The translations under genes were made by a program, and so were the position numbers. Below are positions 16,893 to 25,119 of a stretch of DNA of 64,000 nucleotides, one piece after another. The notes under the pieces are model-generated. The model did no database searches. It saw only the letters and a program-made list of their open reading frames with translations, and was not told the origin of the DNA. Origin of the DNA: CBDDBU01 sp965226045. Its GTDB lineage: Bacteria; Pseudomonadota; Alphaproteobacteria; VGEJ01. The stretch is taken from the NCBI GenBank assembly GCA_965226045.1, contig CBDDBU010000027.1, positions 186,001 to 250,000 of the forward strand, in the 5' to 3' direction. Positions within the stretch are counted from its first letter, which is position 1; each line of letters opens with the position of its first letter.

Positions 16893-18355
16893 GGCGATGT
16901 CCCTATCTCTGTTGAAATTCGTGGGGCAGGCGTCGCTGGTTGATGATGCTATGCTGCCTTCATGATGGTTTCAATGGCACTGTCGGCCTGAGCCTTTCTC
17001 AAGTGTTCCTGGAGAGCATTTCGGAGGATGGGCAGCTGACGATAGGCCTTGAGGCGACGGAAGGTTTTCTGGGCCTCCAGCAGGCCGGCGGCGGTCCATC
17101 TGAGCGCCATCTCGGCGTGTCTCCAGCGTTTGACGTTGCGGGTGACCTGGCGCACCGTGCCGAGCGCGTTCTCGACGATGTTGGTGCAGGCGAGCGAGCG
17201 CCGGAGTTCGTGCGGCAGGCCGAGGCGGATGACGGTGAGTATCTCGTCCAGCCCCTCCAGGATGCTGCCCGAGACGCCCGGTTCCTCATGCTCCAGACGC
17301 CGGGCCAGGTTGCGCAGCAGCCGTTCGGCCTTGTCTGCGTCGTCCTGGTCCCAGGCCTGACGGAGCGCCTTCTTGACGCTCGCATGCAAATGCAGGGGCA
17401 GGCGCTCGATGATGTTACGGCCCTTGTGGACCTGGCAGCGCTGGATGGCGGCGGCCACACCGAAGGTGTTGCGGATCGCTTTGCTGAGCGCCTTCGCGCC
17501 ATCGACGATGAACAGCCGGGGCAGCGTCGGATCGAGCCCCCTGGCGAGGAGATTGTCGAGCAAGGCCTGGACGACGACAGTGTTCTCCGTCGCCCCCTCG
17601 ACCACGGCCAGGACATGCTTGTCGCCGTTGCCATCGACGCCGATCGCCGCCACCAAGACATGGTCGCCGACATGCAGACCGTCGATCTGGATGACCAGCA
17701 GGTCGAGCTCCGAGAGGTCCGAGGCAAGCCAGGCCTTCATCTTCTTGCGCGACAGCGCCACAAAGCGCCGGGAAACGGCCGACTTCGAGGTGCCGTCGCC
17801 ACGCGCTTTCGCCAGGTCGCCCTCGGGCAGACGGACCGCGCGGTGGTACTTGCGGGTCGACACGTTCAGCACCATCAGGTTGAGCGCCCACTCGAGCAAC
17901 AGGTTGCCGTCGCGCAGCACCTGCCAGCTCTCCAAACCCACCTCCTTGCCAGCATGGTCGCGAACCCGTGGCCGCTGCACTTTCACGCGGCCGCCGTGGT
18001 CGCCGATCTCGCTCTGCGTATGGCCCCAGCGATAACCCCGACGGTTCCCATGGCGACGATGTCGGGCCCCGCACACGGTCGTGGCGTCCTCCTCCATCAT
18101 CTCGGCCAAGGCCTCGACCCCGGCCAGGAGACAGAACCGATCCACGCTGAGACGGACTGCGTCCATCGCGTCTGCCAGCGGCGGCATAGGAAACGAGGTG
18201 GCAAGGGCTTTCGGGCTACTGGAACTACGGATATTCTTTCCCATGGTGTCGTTCTCCCTCTTGGGTTTGCAGCACCCGGAGCCTACCGGTGCGCCGACCA
18301 GGAGAGCGACACCTACCTCAACTTTTCAACCTCACTTTTCGACCGGGACATCTCC
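16893..18355 (-). mobile_element. IS256-family element, copy B (complete, variant right end)
   Basis: The element is bounded by GGCGATGTCC and GGGACATCTCC and flanked by the exact 8-bp target duplication CGCGCGTC (16885-16892 and 18356-18363). At 1463 bp it is 13 bp longer than copies A and C. The difference is two small insertions next to the right end, in the CCTACCGGTGCGCC and CAACCTCACTTTTCG stretches. It lies in the same orientation as copy A but has its own target duplication, so it arrived independently. Confidence 0.92.
16949..18244 (-). CDS. IS256-family transposase (copy B)
   Basis: This is a 431-residue IS256 transposase with the same DDE segments as copy A (IQIDGLHVG, IVDGAKAL, NIVENALGTVR). 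It differs from A at a few positions, for example SEIGDHGGRV where A and C read SEIGYHGGRV, and NLMVLNVSTRK. No stop or frameshift is present, so it should be able to mobilise itself and related ends. The start MGKNIRSSSS is shared by all copies. Confidence 0.93.
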   Translation of the reverse strand: MGKNIRSSSSPKALATSFPMPPLADAMDAVRLSVDRFCLLAGVEALAEMMEEDATTVCGARHRRHGNRRGYRWGHTQSEIGDHGGRVKVQRPRVRDHAGKEVGLESWQVLRDGNLLLEWALNLMVLNVSTRKYHRAVRLPEGDLAKARGDGTSKSAVSRRFVALSRKKMKAWLASDLSELDLLVIQIDGLHVGDHVLVAAIGVDGNGDKHVLAVVEGATENTVVVQALLDNLLARGLDPTLPRLFIVDGAKALSKAIRNTFGVAAAIQRCQVHKGRNIIERLPLHLHASVKKALRQAWDQDDADKAERLLRNLARRLEHEEPGVSGSILEGLDEILTVIRLGLPHELRRSLACTNIVENALGTVRQVTRNVKRWRHAEMALRWTAAGLLEAQKTFRRLKAYRQLPILRNALQEHLRKAQADSAIETIMKAA

Positions 18356-18403
18356 CGCGCGTCACCGTGGGCAGATAGTTCGAGGTCACAACGTTTGAAG
18401 TCG

Positions 18404-18826
18404 GTGTACGGTTGGGCGCGCTGGAGCGAGCGCGTCGAGCGCCGGCTCGCAGCGCTCGGCCAGACCACCGACACTGGAGGCGGCTCGGACGCAGGCGCAG
18501 GCGGGATGGCCCGTGCCTGCGGCGAAGAAGCGCGGTTGCGCGCGCTTGCCAGCATGCTCCACCCGGTGCTGGTGCGCGATTTGTCCGCGGCAGGGCGTAT
18601 GGCGTTCGAACGCGATCTCGCCGACCATGGCAAACGTGTCTCGCGGGCTCTTCGAGGCGCCTTGTTGGCCCTCAGTCAGGCCGAATACGCCATATTCCTC
18701 CGCGCGATGGTCGCCACTGTCGCCGGACTGTGGCCTATGCGCCGCGCCAACGACGACGGCTTCGTTGCCGCACTCGCGCACATCCTGCGGGCGCAGTTAC
18801 AGGCGACCGCAATGCTTCAGCAGTGA
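18404..18826 (+). CDS. Hypothetical protein
   Basis: About 140 residues are encoded just after IS256 copy B: an Ala/Gly-rich N-terminus (TGGGSDAGAGGMARAC) then a helical part (LASMLHPVLVRDLSAAGRMAFERDL and AEYAIFLRAMVATVAGLWPMRRANDDGFVAALAHILRAQLQATAML). The helical half vaguely recalls a TetR-type ligand-binding domain, but no DNA-binding helix-turn-helix is present. GTG 18404 or TTG 18395 could be the start. Copy B may have displaced the natural promoter or start. I do not assign a function. Confidence 0.4.
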   Translation: MYGWARWSERVERRLAALGQTTDTGGGSDAGAGGMARACGEEARLRALASMLHPVLVRDLSAAGRMAFERDLADHGKRVSRALRGALLALSQAEYAIFLRAMVATVAGLWPMRRANDDGFVAALAHILRAQLQATAMLQQ

Positions 18827-18840
18827 GCTAACGCGCGTTT

Positions 18841-19671
18841 CTACGACAGCTTGGCGTAGCGATCGAGGAGCGGCAGCACGCTGTCGCGGGGTTCCGACGG
18901 TACACCCAGGATGGCCCGCGCGACACCGGCCGCACGGAGGCTATCGAGCGCGCCTTTCTCAGGCTCCGGCCGGAACACATGCACCGAGAGCTCCTCTGGA
19001 TCGCGTCCGGCAGCCTCAGCCGTGGCGTGCAGCCGCAGCATATCCGTCTTCGCGTCGAACCGCGGGCCCCGCGGGAACCAGCCGTCACAATATTCCACGA
19101 TGCGCCGCAGCGTGTGGTCGCTCTCGCCGCCCAATAGGATGGGCGGGTGCGGGTCCTGCACCGGTTTGGGATGACACCAAACCGGATCGAAGTTGACGAA
19201 ATCGCCGTGGAAGGCCGGCTCGTCCTCGGTCCAAAGCGCTTTCATCGCCAGCACCCGCTCGCGCATCGACTTGAAGCGGGTCTTGTAATCGGCGCCATGA
19301 TTTTTCATTTCCTCCGCGTTCCAGCCGCCGCCGATGCCGAACACAAAGCGGCCGTTCGATAGCCGGTCGACGCTGGCCACCGACTTAGCGGTGACGATCG
19401 GGTCGCGCTGCGGCACCAGGCAGATGCCAGTGCCGAGCTTGAGCCGCGTGGTGACCCCGGCGGCAAAGGAGAGCGCGACAAACGGGTCGTAGGTGTGCGC
19501 GTACTCGCGTGGCAGTTCGCCACCGCCGGGAAAAGGCGAGGCGCGGTTGGTCGGAATATGGGTGTGCTCGCATAGGAACAGCGACTCGAGGCCACGCTCT
19601 TCGAGTGCTGCCGCGAGCTCATCGACGCGAATGCTGTATTCCGTGGCGAAGAAAAATACGCCGATATCCAT
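18841..19671 (-). CDS. LLM-class flavin-dependent oxidoreductase
   Basis: The 276-residue TIM-barrel enzyme belongs to the luciferase-like monooxygenase group: MDIGVFFFATEYSI at the start, then LKLGTGICLVPQRDPIVTAKSVASVDRLSNGRFVFGIGGGWNAEEM, a strongly conserved flavin-binding block, and PPILLGGESDHTLRRI. Members use FMN or F420 to oxidise or reduce small organic substrates. Which cofactor is used here is not visible. ATG at 19671 has GGGAGGAAG upstream. It runs convergently toward the hypothetical gene ending at 18826. Confidence 0.88.
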   Translation of the reverse strand: MDIGVFFFATEYSIRVDELAAALEERGLESLFLCEHTHIPTNRASPFPGGGELPREYAHTYDPFVALSFAAGVTTRLKLGTGICLVPQRDPIVTAKSVASVDRLSNGRFVFGIGGGWNAEEMKNHGADYKTRFKSMRERVLAMKALWTEDEPAFHGDFVNFDPVWCHPKPVQDPHPPILLGGESDHTLRRIVEYCDGWFPRGPRFDAKTDMLRLHATAEAAGRDPEELSVHVFRPEPEKGALDSLRAAGVARAILGVPSEPRDSVLPLLDRYAKLS

Positions 19672-20019
19672 GACTCAACTTCCTCCCAAAGCGGCCGACC
19701 CGCCCCGAGATGTAAACAACGCAGGGCCACCTGTCCATCGGCGCCGGGGGCGCGGACGGGCGAGGTACGAGACTGGGCCGGGAGCGGTGGGCGAGGGTCA
19801 GCGTTGCAATAGTACCGCGCGGGGTAAAGCGAACTCGGGCGATGGCGCACCTGTGACCGGTCCGCCGCTGAAGGCGCCCGCCGACCCGGGCAGGGCGGGG
19901 GAACCCAATGCTTGTGCTGCGACGCGCGTTGGACACTGGGGCCCCATTCGCTCGCCCTCAATAGCGAAGCGCGCTACCCTTTGCGACGGCACAACGGTAA
20001 TCACCGAAAGGATGGCGAA
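19672..20019. other. Non-coding divergent region
   Basis: This 348-base gap separates the LLM gene (minus) from the ABM-domain gene (plus) and should contain promoters for both. I see no RNA gene, repeat or coding remnant in it. Confidence 0.4.
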
Positions 20020-20412
20020 ATGGGCAGCGCGGTGCATTGGGTACTCGAGGTCAGTATCAAGGATGGCGAGTTCGACAATTTCAAGACCGTGATGCACGAC
20101 ATGGTGGAATCCTCGCGCGCGGAGCCGGGCACCACCGACTATGAATGGTTCGTGAGCGCCGACCAGAAGACCTGTCACGTCTACGAGCGCTATGTAGACT
20201 CGGTGGGCGCGATGGCTCATGTCGCGACCTTCGGCGAGAAATTTGCTCCTCGCTTGTTGGCAGTCGTCGACCCGACCAGGTTTGTCGTTTATGGCAGTCC
20301 CGTCTACATGGGGCAGTTTGTCGTTTATGGCAGTCCCGATGACGCGGTGCGCGGAGCCCTGGACGGCTTCGGAGCCGTCTACATGGGGCAGATCGGCGGC
20401 TTTGCTCGCTGA
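20020..20412 (+). CDS. ABM-domain (antibiotic biosynthesis monooxygenase-like) protein with internal duplication
   Basis: The 130-residue product begins MGSAVHWVLEVSIKDGEFDNFKTVMHDMVESSRAEPGTTDYEWFVS and continues with CHVYERYVDSVGAMAHV. This is the small ferredoxin-like barrel of ABM-fold proteins, often dimeric, cofactor-free monooxygenases or stress proteins. The C-terminal part holds an in-frame 12-residue duplication (FVVYGSPVYMGQ then FVVYGSPDDAV) arising from a 36-bp repeat. Without it the protein would be 118 residues. ATG 20020 follows AAAGGA. The SDR gene starts about 20 bases downstream, so the two likely form one transcript. Confidence 0.75.
   Translation: MGSAVHWVLEVSIKDGEFDNFKTVMHDMVESSRAEPGTTDYEWFVSADQKTCHVYERYVDSVGAMAHVATFGEKFAPRLLAVVDPTRFVVYGSPVYMGQFVVYGSPDDAVRGALDGFGAVYMGQIGGFAR
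20280..20338. repeat. 36-bp-period mosaic duplication inside the ABM gene
   Basis: A 23-bp block (GTTTGTCG...GTCCCG) occurs at 20280-20302 and again at 20316-20338. The 13 bases between them (TCTACATGGGGCA) also occur downstream at 20378-20390. The insert thus joins two pieces that are normally about 40 bases apart, so a simple slip does not explain it. The reading frame is kept. Confidence 0.85.
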
Positions 20413-20434
20413 CCGCGCTGCGCCCAAGGTCGAC

Positions 20435-21220
20435 GTGGCACGCCTGTTCGCTGACGACGCGTTCAACGAGAAGGTGGTCCTGATAACAGGGGCCACCTCG
20501 GGCATCGGCGCGGGAACGGCTCGCGCCTTCGCGGCTCACGGCGCCAGGGTGGTGGCGTCGGGCCGCGATGAGGCGCGCGGCGAAGCGCTGGTCGACGAAA
20601 TCCGTAGCGCGGGTGGGCAGGTCGAGCTGCGGCTCGGCGATGTGGCCGACGCCGTGTTCTGCGACGATCTCGTGGCCGAGACCGTGGCGCGCGCCGGCCG
20701 CCTCGACGTGTTGTTCAACAACGCCGGAGTCGTCTCGCATACCTCGATCGACCAGACCACCAACGAGGTCTGGCGGTCGCTGGTGGAGACCAACATCAGT
20801 GGCAGCTTCTACATGGCGCGCGCGGCAGTGCGAGCGATGAAGCGTCAGGGCGGCGGCGCGATCGTCAACATGTCGTCGGAGTGCGGGCTGATCGCCTACA
20901 AGAATATCGTGGCATATAGCGCGACGAAGGGCGCCATCGTCATGTTGACCAAGGCCATGGCGATCGACCATGCCGGCGACGGTATCCGCGTGAACGCGGT
21001 CTGTCCTGGCGACATCGATACGCCGATGATGGACCGAGGTTGGGAATCGGCCGGGCTGTCGTCGGCTGAGATCCGCGAACGCCTCAGGGAACACGTGCCC
21101 GCTGGCTTCGTCGGCGAGCCGCTCGACATCGCTCACGCGGTCATGTATCTCGCCTCCGACGCCGCACGGTTCGTCACCGGGATCATGCTACCGGTGGACG
21201 GCGGCACTACCGCCCGCTGA
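20435..21220 (+). CDS. Short-chain dehydrogenase/reductase
   Basis: The classical SDR of about 261 residues has the dinucleotide site TGATSGIG, the structural NNAG motif (LFNNAGVVS), catalytic Ser in NMSSECG and Tyr/Lys in YSATKGA. VNAVCPGDIDTPM and the end VTGIMLPVDGGTTAR are typical. It oxidises or reduces a hydroxyl/keto group with NAD(P). No ATG fits near the domain start; GTG at 20435 is the most likely start and lies 20 bases after the ABM gene. The substrate is unknown. Confidence 0.88.
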   Translation: MARLFADDAFNEKVVLITGATSGIGAGTARAFAAHGARVVASGRDEARGEALVDEIRSAGGQVELRLGDVADAVFCDDLVAETVARAGRLDVLFNNAGVVSHTSIDQTTNEVWRSLVETNISGSFYMARAAVRAMKRQGGGAIVNMSSECGLIAYKNIVAYSATKGAIVMLTKAMAIDHAGDGIRVNAVCPGDIDTPMMDRGWESAGLSSAEIRERLREHVPAGFVGEPLDIAHAVMYLASDAARFVTGIMLPVDGGTTAR

Positions 21221-21369
21221 TGCCGCTGCGCCCGATCAGCGCCGGTCAAAGGCTTTGAGCGGCGCCTGGCGGTAGGGCACCTCAAGGCGCGACCAAGGCA
21301 AGGCGAGTCCCGGCCGTGGTACGATGCGAACTCGGAGGGCTGCGGTGAGGTCGGGGAGCGGGGAGCTCA

Positions 21370-22212
21370 ATGCAAAAGCTATTGGTTTATCAATCGATGT
21401 GGGCGATGGAGCGCCGTCGTGCCGATGGCGTGGAACATCCGCTTGAGCAAAAACTCGAGATGATCCGAGATGCCGGCTTCGATGGCGTCGGCTTCCACGA
21501 TTTCGCGGTCGCAGACACGATCACCGCGTTCTTGGCCAAGAACGGTATGACCGCTGCCACGTTCTGTTTTCCGGCCAGCGTCGACGATCTGAAGCCAGTC
21601 ATTGAGCAGGTTGCGTCGTTCGGCGCTGTCGTCGATCACCTGAATGTCCAACCCAACTTGAGACCTTACACACTTGAGGAAGCGATTCCCGTGGTGGAGG
21701 GCTGGCGTCGGCTGGCCGAGGACGCGAGCATTCCGGTCCATATCGAAACCCACCGCGACCGCATGACTACCGATCTTTTCTTCACGCTCCATCTTCTCGA
21801 TCGTTTTCCCGACCTGCGGCTGACGGGCGATTTGTCACACTACGTCGTGGGGCGTGAGTTCGCGTGGCCGATCTCGGACGAAAACCACGCTCTAATGCAC
21901 CGCATCATCGACAACTGTTGGGGCTTCCATGGCCGGGTAGCAAGCCGCGAACAGGTGCAGATCCAGATCAGCTTCCCCCACCACAAGGACTGGGTCGATT
22001 TGTTCATGGAGTGGTGGGCGTATGGCTTCAGGAGCTGGCGCCGGCGCGCTCCGGCCGACGCGACCCTGACCTTCCTGTGCGAGCTGGGGCCGAGGGAGTA
22101 CGCGATGACCGGCCCCGACGGACTAGAGCTCTCGGATCGCTGGCGGGAATCGCTGATGATGAAGGATATGATCCGCGAGCTGTGGACCCGCATCGAGGCC
22201 GAGGACGGCTGA
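21370..22212 (+). CDS. Xylose-isomerase-like TIM-barrel protein
   Basis: The 280-residue product has the sugar phosphate isomerase/epimerase (AP-endonuclease-2-like) fold: LEQKLEMIRDAGFDGVGFHDF, ASFGAVVDHLNVQ, IPVHIETHRDRMTTD with a likely metal-binding Glu/His, and LRLTGDLSHYVV with Asp and His. Metal-dependent isomerases, epimerases and dehydratases of this group act on sugars or inositols; the substrate here is unclear. It follows the SDR by 149 bases in the same direction and could share a pathway. The ATG at 21370 follows GGGGAG. Confidence 0.8.
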   Translation: MQKLLVYQSMWAMERRRADGVEHPLEQKLEMIRDAGFDGVGFHDFAVADTITAFLAKNGMTAATFCFPASVDDLKPVIEQVASFGAVVDHLNVQPNLRPYTLEEAIPVVEGWRRLAEDASIPVHIETHRDRMTTDLFFTLHLLDRFPDLRLTGDLSHYVVGREFAWPISDENHALMHRIIDNCWGFHGRVASREQVQIQISFPHHKDWVDLFMEWWAYGFRSWRRRAPADATLTFLCELGPREYAMTGPDGLELSDRWRESLMMKDMIRELWTRIEAEDG

Positions 22213-22388
22213 TGGATCGGCGCCGCAGCTAGCAGCGACGCCAACCGGGCACGTTCAGCGGGTGGTGCGTCGGACGCAATACGACGGACCGACGTACATC
22301 GACCGCAACCGTCCGAGCGTTGCGACCGATCGCTTATCGGGAACCGCCCACCGTCCATGCACCAAGTGAAAGCGCCGGAAGCAGTCCG

Positions 22389-22428
22389 AGCTGCCGGGCC
22401 GCGCAGTCCTTGGCGCGACCCGGCAGCT
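22389..22428 (-). terminator. Probable terminator of the cold-shock gene
   Basis: AGCTGCCGGG and CCCGGCAGCT form the base of a long GC-rich stem (22389-22428), extended inward by CGCGC/GCGCG with a small mismatch. It lies about 13 bases past the minus-strand stop of the cold-shock gene at 22441. No strong T tract follows. Confidence 0.55.
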
Positions 22429-22440
22429 GTTCTCGCAGGA

Positions 22441-22650
22441 TCAGTCGGCGAGCTTGATGTCCTCGGCCGAGGTCTTACCGTCTCGGCCTTGCTGTAGCTC
22501 GTACTCAACGCGCTGGCCTTCAGCTAGGCTGGCCAGCCCGGCGCGCTCGACCGCGGAGATGTGGACGAAAGCGTCCTTTCCGCCGTCATCGGGGCTGATG
22601 AAGCCGTAACCCTTGGTGGGGTTGAACCATTTCACGGTTCCAGTCGTCAT
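22441..22650 (-). CDS. Cold-shock domain protein (CspA family)
   Basis: The 69-residue nucleic-acid chaperone has both RNA-binding motifs: KGYGFISP (RNP1) and DAFVHISA (RNP2), after the canonical start MTTGTVKWFNPTKGYGF. The family keeps RNA single-stranded and aids transcription antitermination and translation in the cytoplasm. The ATG at 22650 has AAGGAA upstream; a longer frame to 22683 adds unrelated residues. The about 350-base region upstream may include a long 5' leader, which is common for csp genes, but I cannot define it. Confidence 0.95.
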   Translation of the reverse strand: MTTGTVKWFNPTKGYGFISPDDGGKDAFVHISAVERAGLASLAEGQRVEYELQQGRDGKTSAEDIKLAD

Positions 22651-23015
22651 GGTGTCGGTTCCTTGTCGCACAATTACGGCCACCCGCGCACGCGCGCGAG
22701 CGGGATCTCAGTTCGTGACGGTGGCGATACGCCGGGTCGCGAAGACTGACCGGCACACTATAAGCACGGACGGGGCACTTCTACCACTGCCTTCGTGAGT
22801 TAGCTGATAGAGGGGAAGCGGGGATAGCGGCCGCAACGCCTCCAGGGCAAGGGACGCCTGCTCGCGGGATCGGCAGCCGATGCGAGGCCTCCCTGGCCAA
22901 CGGCACATTTTTTGAGGCGTAGGAAGTGGCGTGGGCGCCCCGGATTGGGGGACATGTTTGTTCGCACGCCGTTTACCTTCGCCACGCTGCTCACCCTTAG
23001 ATGGGGTGTCCGCCG
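22651..23015. other. Intergenic region between cold-shock gene and phage remnant
   Basis: This 365-base stretch holds the promoter/leader of the cold-shock gene at its left side. Near 22880-22922 one frame reads CEASLANGTFFEA followed by a stop, which may be the last residues of a lost phage gene. That reading is weak. Confidence 0.35.
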
Positions 23016-23619
23016 ATGCTGATACAGCCGTTGCGAACCAACCCGGCTCGGATCGAAACGCTTGTCGGGGCATCGACGCCGGCGCCGGTCGGTGGTTGGA
23101 ATGCCCGCGACAACCTTGCCGAGATGGCCCTGACGGACGCGGTAATCGTCGACAACTTCTTCCCCGGTACCGCTAATGCGCGGTTGCGCCGGGGCTCGAC
23201 CAACCACGCCACAGGCATTGGGGCGGCCGTCTAGACTCTGAATGGAGTACGCCGCCGGGTCCACCCGAAAGCTTCTGTCGGTCCCGGGCGGCGCGGTTTA
23301 CGACGCCTCGGCCAGCGGAGCGGTCGGCGCGCCCGAGCTGACCGGATTGGCCAACAGCCGATTTCAGCATGTCAGCTTCGGCACGGCGGGCGGCGATTTC
23401 ATCGTTATGGTCAACGGTGCGGATGCGCCTCATAACTATGACGGGAGCGCGTGGTCGACAACCCCGGCAATCACCGGGCCGAGCGACGTCACAAAGCTTG
23501 TCGGCATCAACGTTTTCAAACGTCGGCTGTTCCTTGTCGAGCAAAACACGCTGTCGCTCTAATATTTTCCGATCAACTCAATCGGCGGAGCCGCCGTGCC
23601 TCGCTCCAGTGCCAATTAA
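23016..23619 (+). pseudogene. Phage structural (head-tail/tail-type) protein, decayed
   Basis: The first piece reads MLIQPLRTNPARIETLVGASTPAPVGGWNARDNLAEM and VDNFFPGTANARLRRGSTNHATGI, and the second, in another frame, YAAGSTRKLLSVPGGAVYDAS to VFKRRLFLVEQNTLSL. Together they resemble a structural protein of podovirus-like and GTA-like phages. A CAG-to-TAG stop at 23232-23234 and a one-base insertion a few codons later separate the pieces. A further in-frame stop (TAA 23560-23562) precedes YFPINSIGGAAVPRSSAN. Three lesions make this a clear pseudogene. It is isolated, more than 19 kb from the terminase remnant. Confidence 0.65.
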
Positions 23620-23654
23620 TGGTTAAGGTCAACCGCGGGAAACATCTGCTAGAG

Positions 23655-24362
23655 TCAATCCACTAGGTATGCGGCGCGTACACGATCATCATTCAATAAC
23701 TCGCTTGCAGGCCCCACCACTGAAATCGATCCAAGCTCAAGAACATACGCGTTTTTCGACGCCGCCAATGCAAGCGCGGCGTTTTGTTCAACGAGAACTA
23801 CCCCGACATCCTCGTCTTTTGCCAGACGGCGCACAGTGTCCATTACCTCTTTCTCAACCAGTGGCGCGAGACCGGTTGAGGGCTCGTCCAGTAGGAACAT
23901 TCGCGGCCTCGCCATGAGCGCCCGGCCCAATGCCAGCATCTGTTGCTCACCACCACTCAAGTCGCGCGCCAACTGATTAGGGCGACGCTCTAGAATCGGA
24001 AAGTAACCAAATACCTTGTCGAGGTCCTTGCGGATTGCAACCGTGTCCGAACGCAATACTGCACCGCACAGAAGGTTGTCCATGACGGACATCCGGGGAA
24101 ACAACTCCCGTCCTTCCGGTACCTGTGTAATACCGCTTGCCACGATCTGCTGCGGGGTTCTTCGGTCAAGGCGTTCGCCCTCGAACCAGACAGAACCCGA
24201 TGCTGGCCGGACCATGCCAGATATCGCGTTTAGCAGGGTTGTTTTTCCGGCCCCATTGCTTCCTATGACACTGGTGACGACGCCGGGCTCGAACGCCATC
24301 GAAACCCCATCAATCGCTGTCACTGCGCCGTATCGGACAACCAAATCCCGAACTTCAAGCAT
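23655..24362 (-). CDS. livF: Branched-chain amino-acid-type ABC transporter ATPase LivF
   Basis: The 235-residue cytoplasmic ATPase has Walker A GSNGAGKTT (about residue 36), signature LSGGEQQM, Walker B MFLLDEPSTGLAP and the switch region VVLVEQN. ITQVPEGRELFPRMSVMDNL is typical of LivF. It powers import together with LivG, LivM and LivH. The ATG at 24362 overlaps the livG stop by a few bases. Bases here are less GC-rich than in neighbouring regions, suggesting the operon was acquired. The ligand is unknown; Liv-type systems import amino acids but also amides and aromatic acids. Confidence 0.92.
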   Translation of the reverse strand: MLEVRDLVVRYGAVTAIDGVSMAFEPGVVTSVIGSNGAGKTTLLNAISGMVRPASGSVWFEGERLDRRTPQQIVASGITQVPEGRELFPRMSVMDNLLCGAVLRSDTVAIRKDLDKVFGYFPILERRPNQLARDLSGGEQQMLALGRALMARPRMFLLDEPSTGLAPLVEKEVMDTVRRLAKDEDVGVVLVEQNAALALAASKNAYVLELGSISVVGPASELLNDDRVRAAYLVD

Positions 24363-25101
24363 AGGAGCCCTCACCGCGACCGAGATATGCTTCGATGACG
24401 TCCGGGTTTTTGCTGATCTCCTGCGGTTCACCTTCTGCGATTTTCCGCCCAAAGTTGATCACTACCAGGCGGTCACAAAGTGACATCATGGACCGGACAT
24501 CGTGCTCGACAAGCATAATGGTCACCCCATTGTCACGGAGCTGCGATATGGATCCTCCGACGGCCAGCTTTTCAGAGGAGTTGAGACCCGCCAACGGCTC
24601 GTCAAGCAGTAGGAGCAACGGACGGCATGCCATAGCGGTGGCTATGGAAAGCGTACGCCGAAGACCGGCAGGCAAGAGTCCGGCTTTGCGGTGCTCATAC
24701 TCCTTCAGTCGAAGGAAAGTGAGTATGGTCTCACAGCTGGCCTCGAGATCGACGCGCCGATCGGCTACAGTGGAGAGAAATCCGCCAAGTATAAGGTGGT
24801 GTCCCATCTCGATGTTTTGACGGACCGTCCAATCCGAATAGACGCTCGTAATCTGAAATGTGCGAACGAGGCCGCGGCCAGCGATCCGGTGCGGGGATAA
24901 TCCGTCAATCTTCTGGCCGTTCAGAAGGATCTCTCCGGCGGACGGCTTAAGGAAACCGCTAATCAGATTAAACGCGGTTGTCTTCCCTGATCCATTGGGG
25001 CCCATCAATCCGAAGATCTCGCCCTTCTTGACTTCGAACGATATGCCGTCGACCGCCGCCAAGTTCCCAAAACGCTTGGTAACGTCCTTAAGAATGAGCA
25101 T
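24355..25101 (-). CDS. livG: Branched-chain amino-acid-type ABC transporter ATPase LivG
   Basis: The 248-residue ATPase has Walker A GPNGSGKTT (about residue 34), GRGLVRTFQI, Walker B LLLLLDEPLAGLN and MLVEHDVRSMM, and the LivG-typical end PDVIEAYLG. The ABC signature is unusual: LPAGLRRTLSIATAM replaces the common LSYGxQRRLEIARAL, so the Gly-Gln pair is not present. Either the protein has diverged or its ATPase is weakened. It is placed between livM (18 bases upstream) and livF (overlapping). Confidence 0.9.
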   Translation of the reverse strand: MLILKDVTKRFGNLAAVDGISFEVKKGEIFGLMGPNGSGKTTAFNLISGFLKPSAGEILLNGQKIDGLSPHRIAGRGLVRTFQITSVYSDWTVRQNIEMGHHLILGGFLSTVADRRVDLEASCETILTFLRLKEYEHRKAGLLPAGLRRTLSIATAMACRPLLLLLDEPLAGLNSSEKLAVGGSISQLRDNGVTIMLVEHDVRSMMSLCDRLVVINFGRKIAEGEPQEISKNPDVIEAYLGRGEGSYA

Positions 25102-25119
25102 TGTGATGACCCGTCAGAT

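Noticed and set aside
14318..18355. Composite transposon formed by IS256 copies A and B around the lipoprotein gene
   Set aside because: Each copy has its own target duplication (CCAGCTTA and CGCGCGTC), so they arrived separately. No shared outer duplication exists.
16539..18826. One gene spanning both sides of IS256 copy B
   Set aside because: The open frame on the left ends at a natural TAA before the insertion, and no reading frame continues across the removed element.
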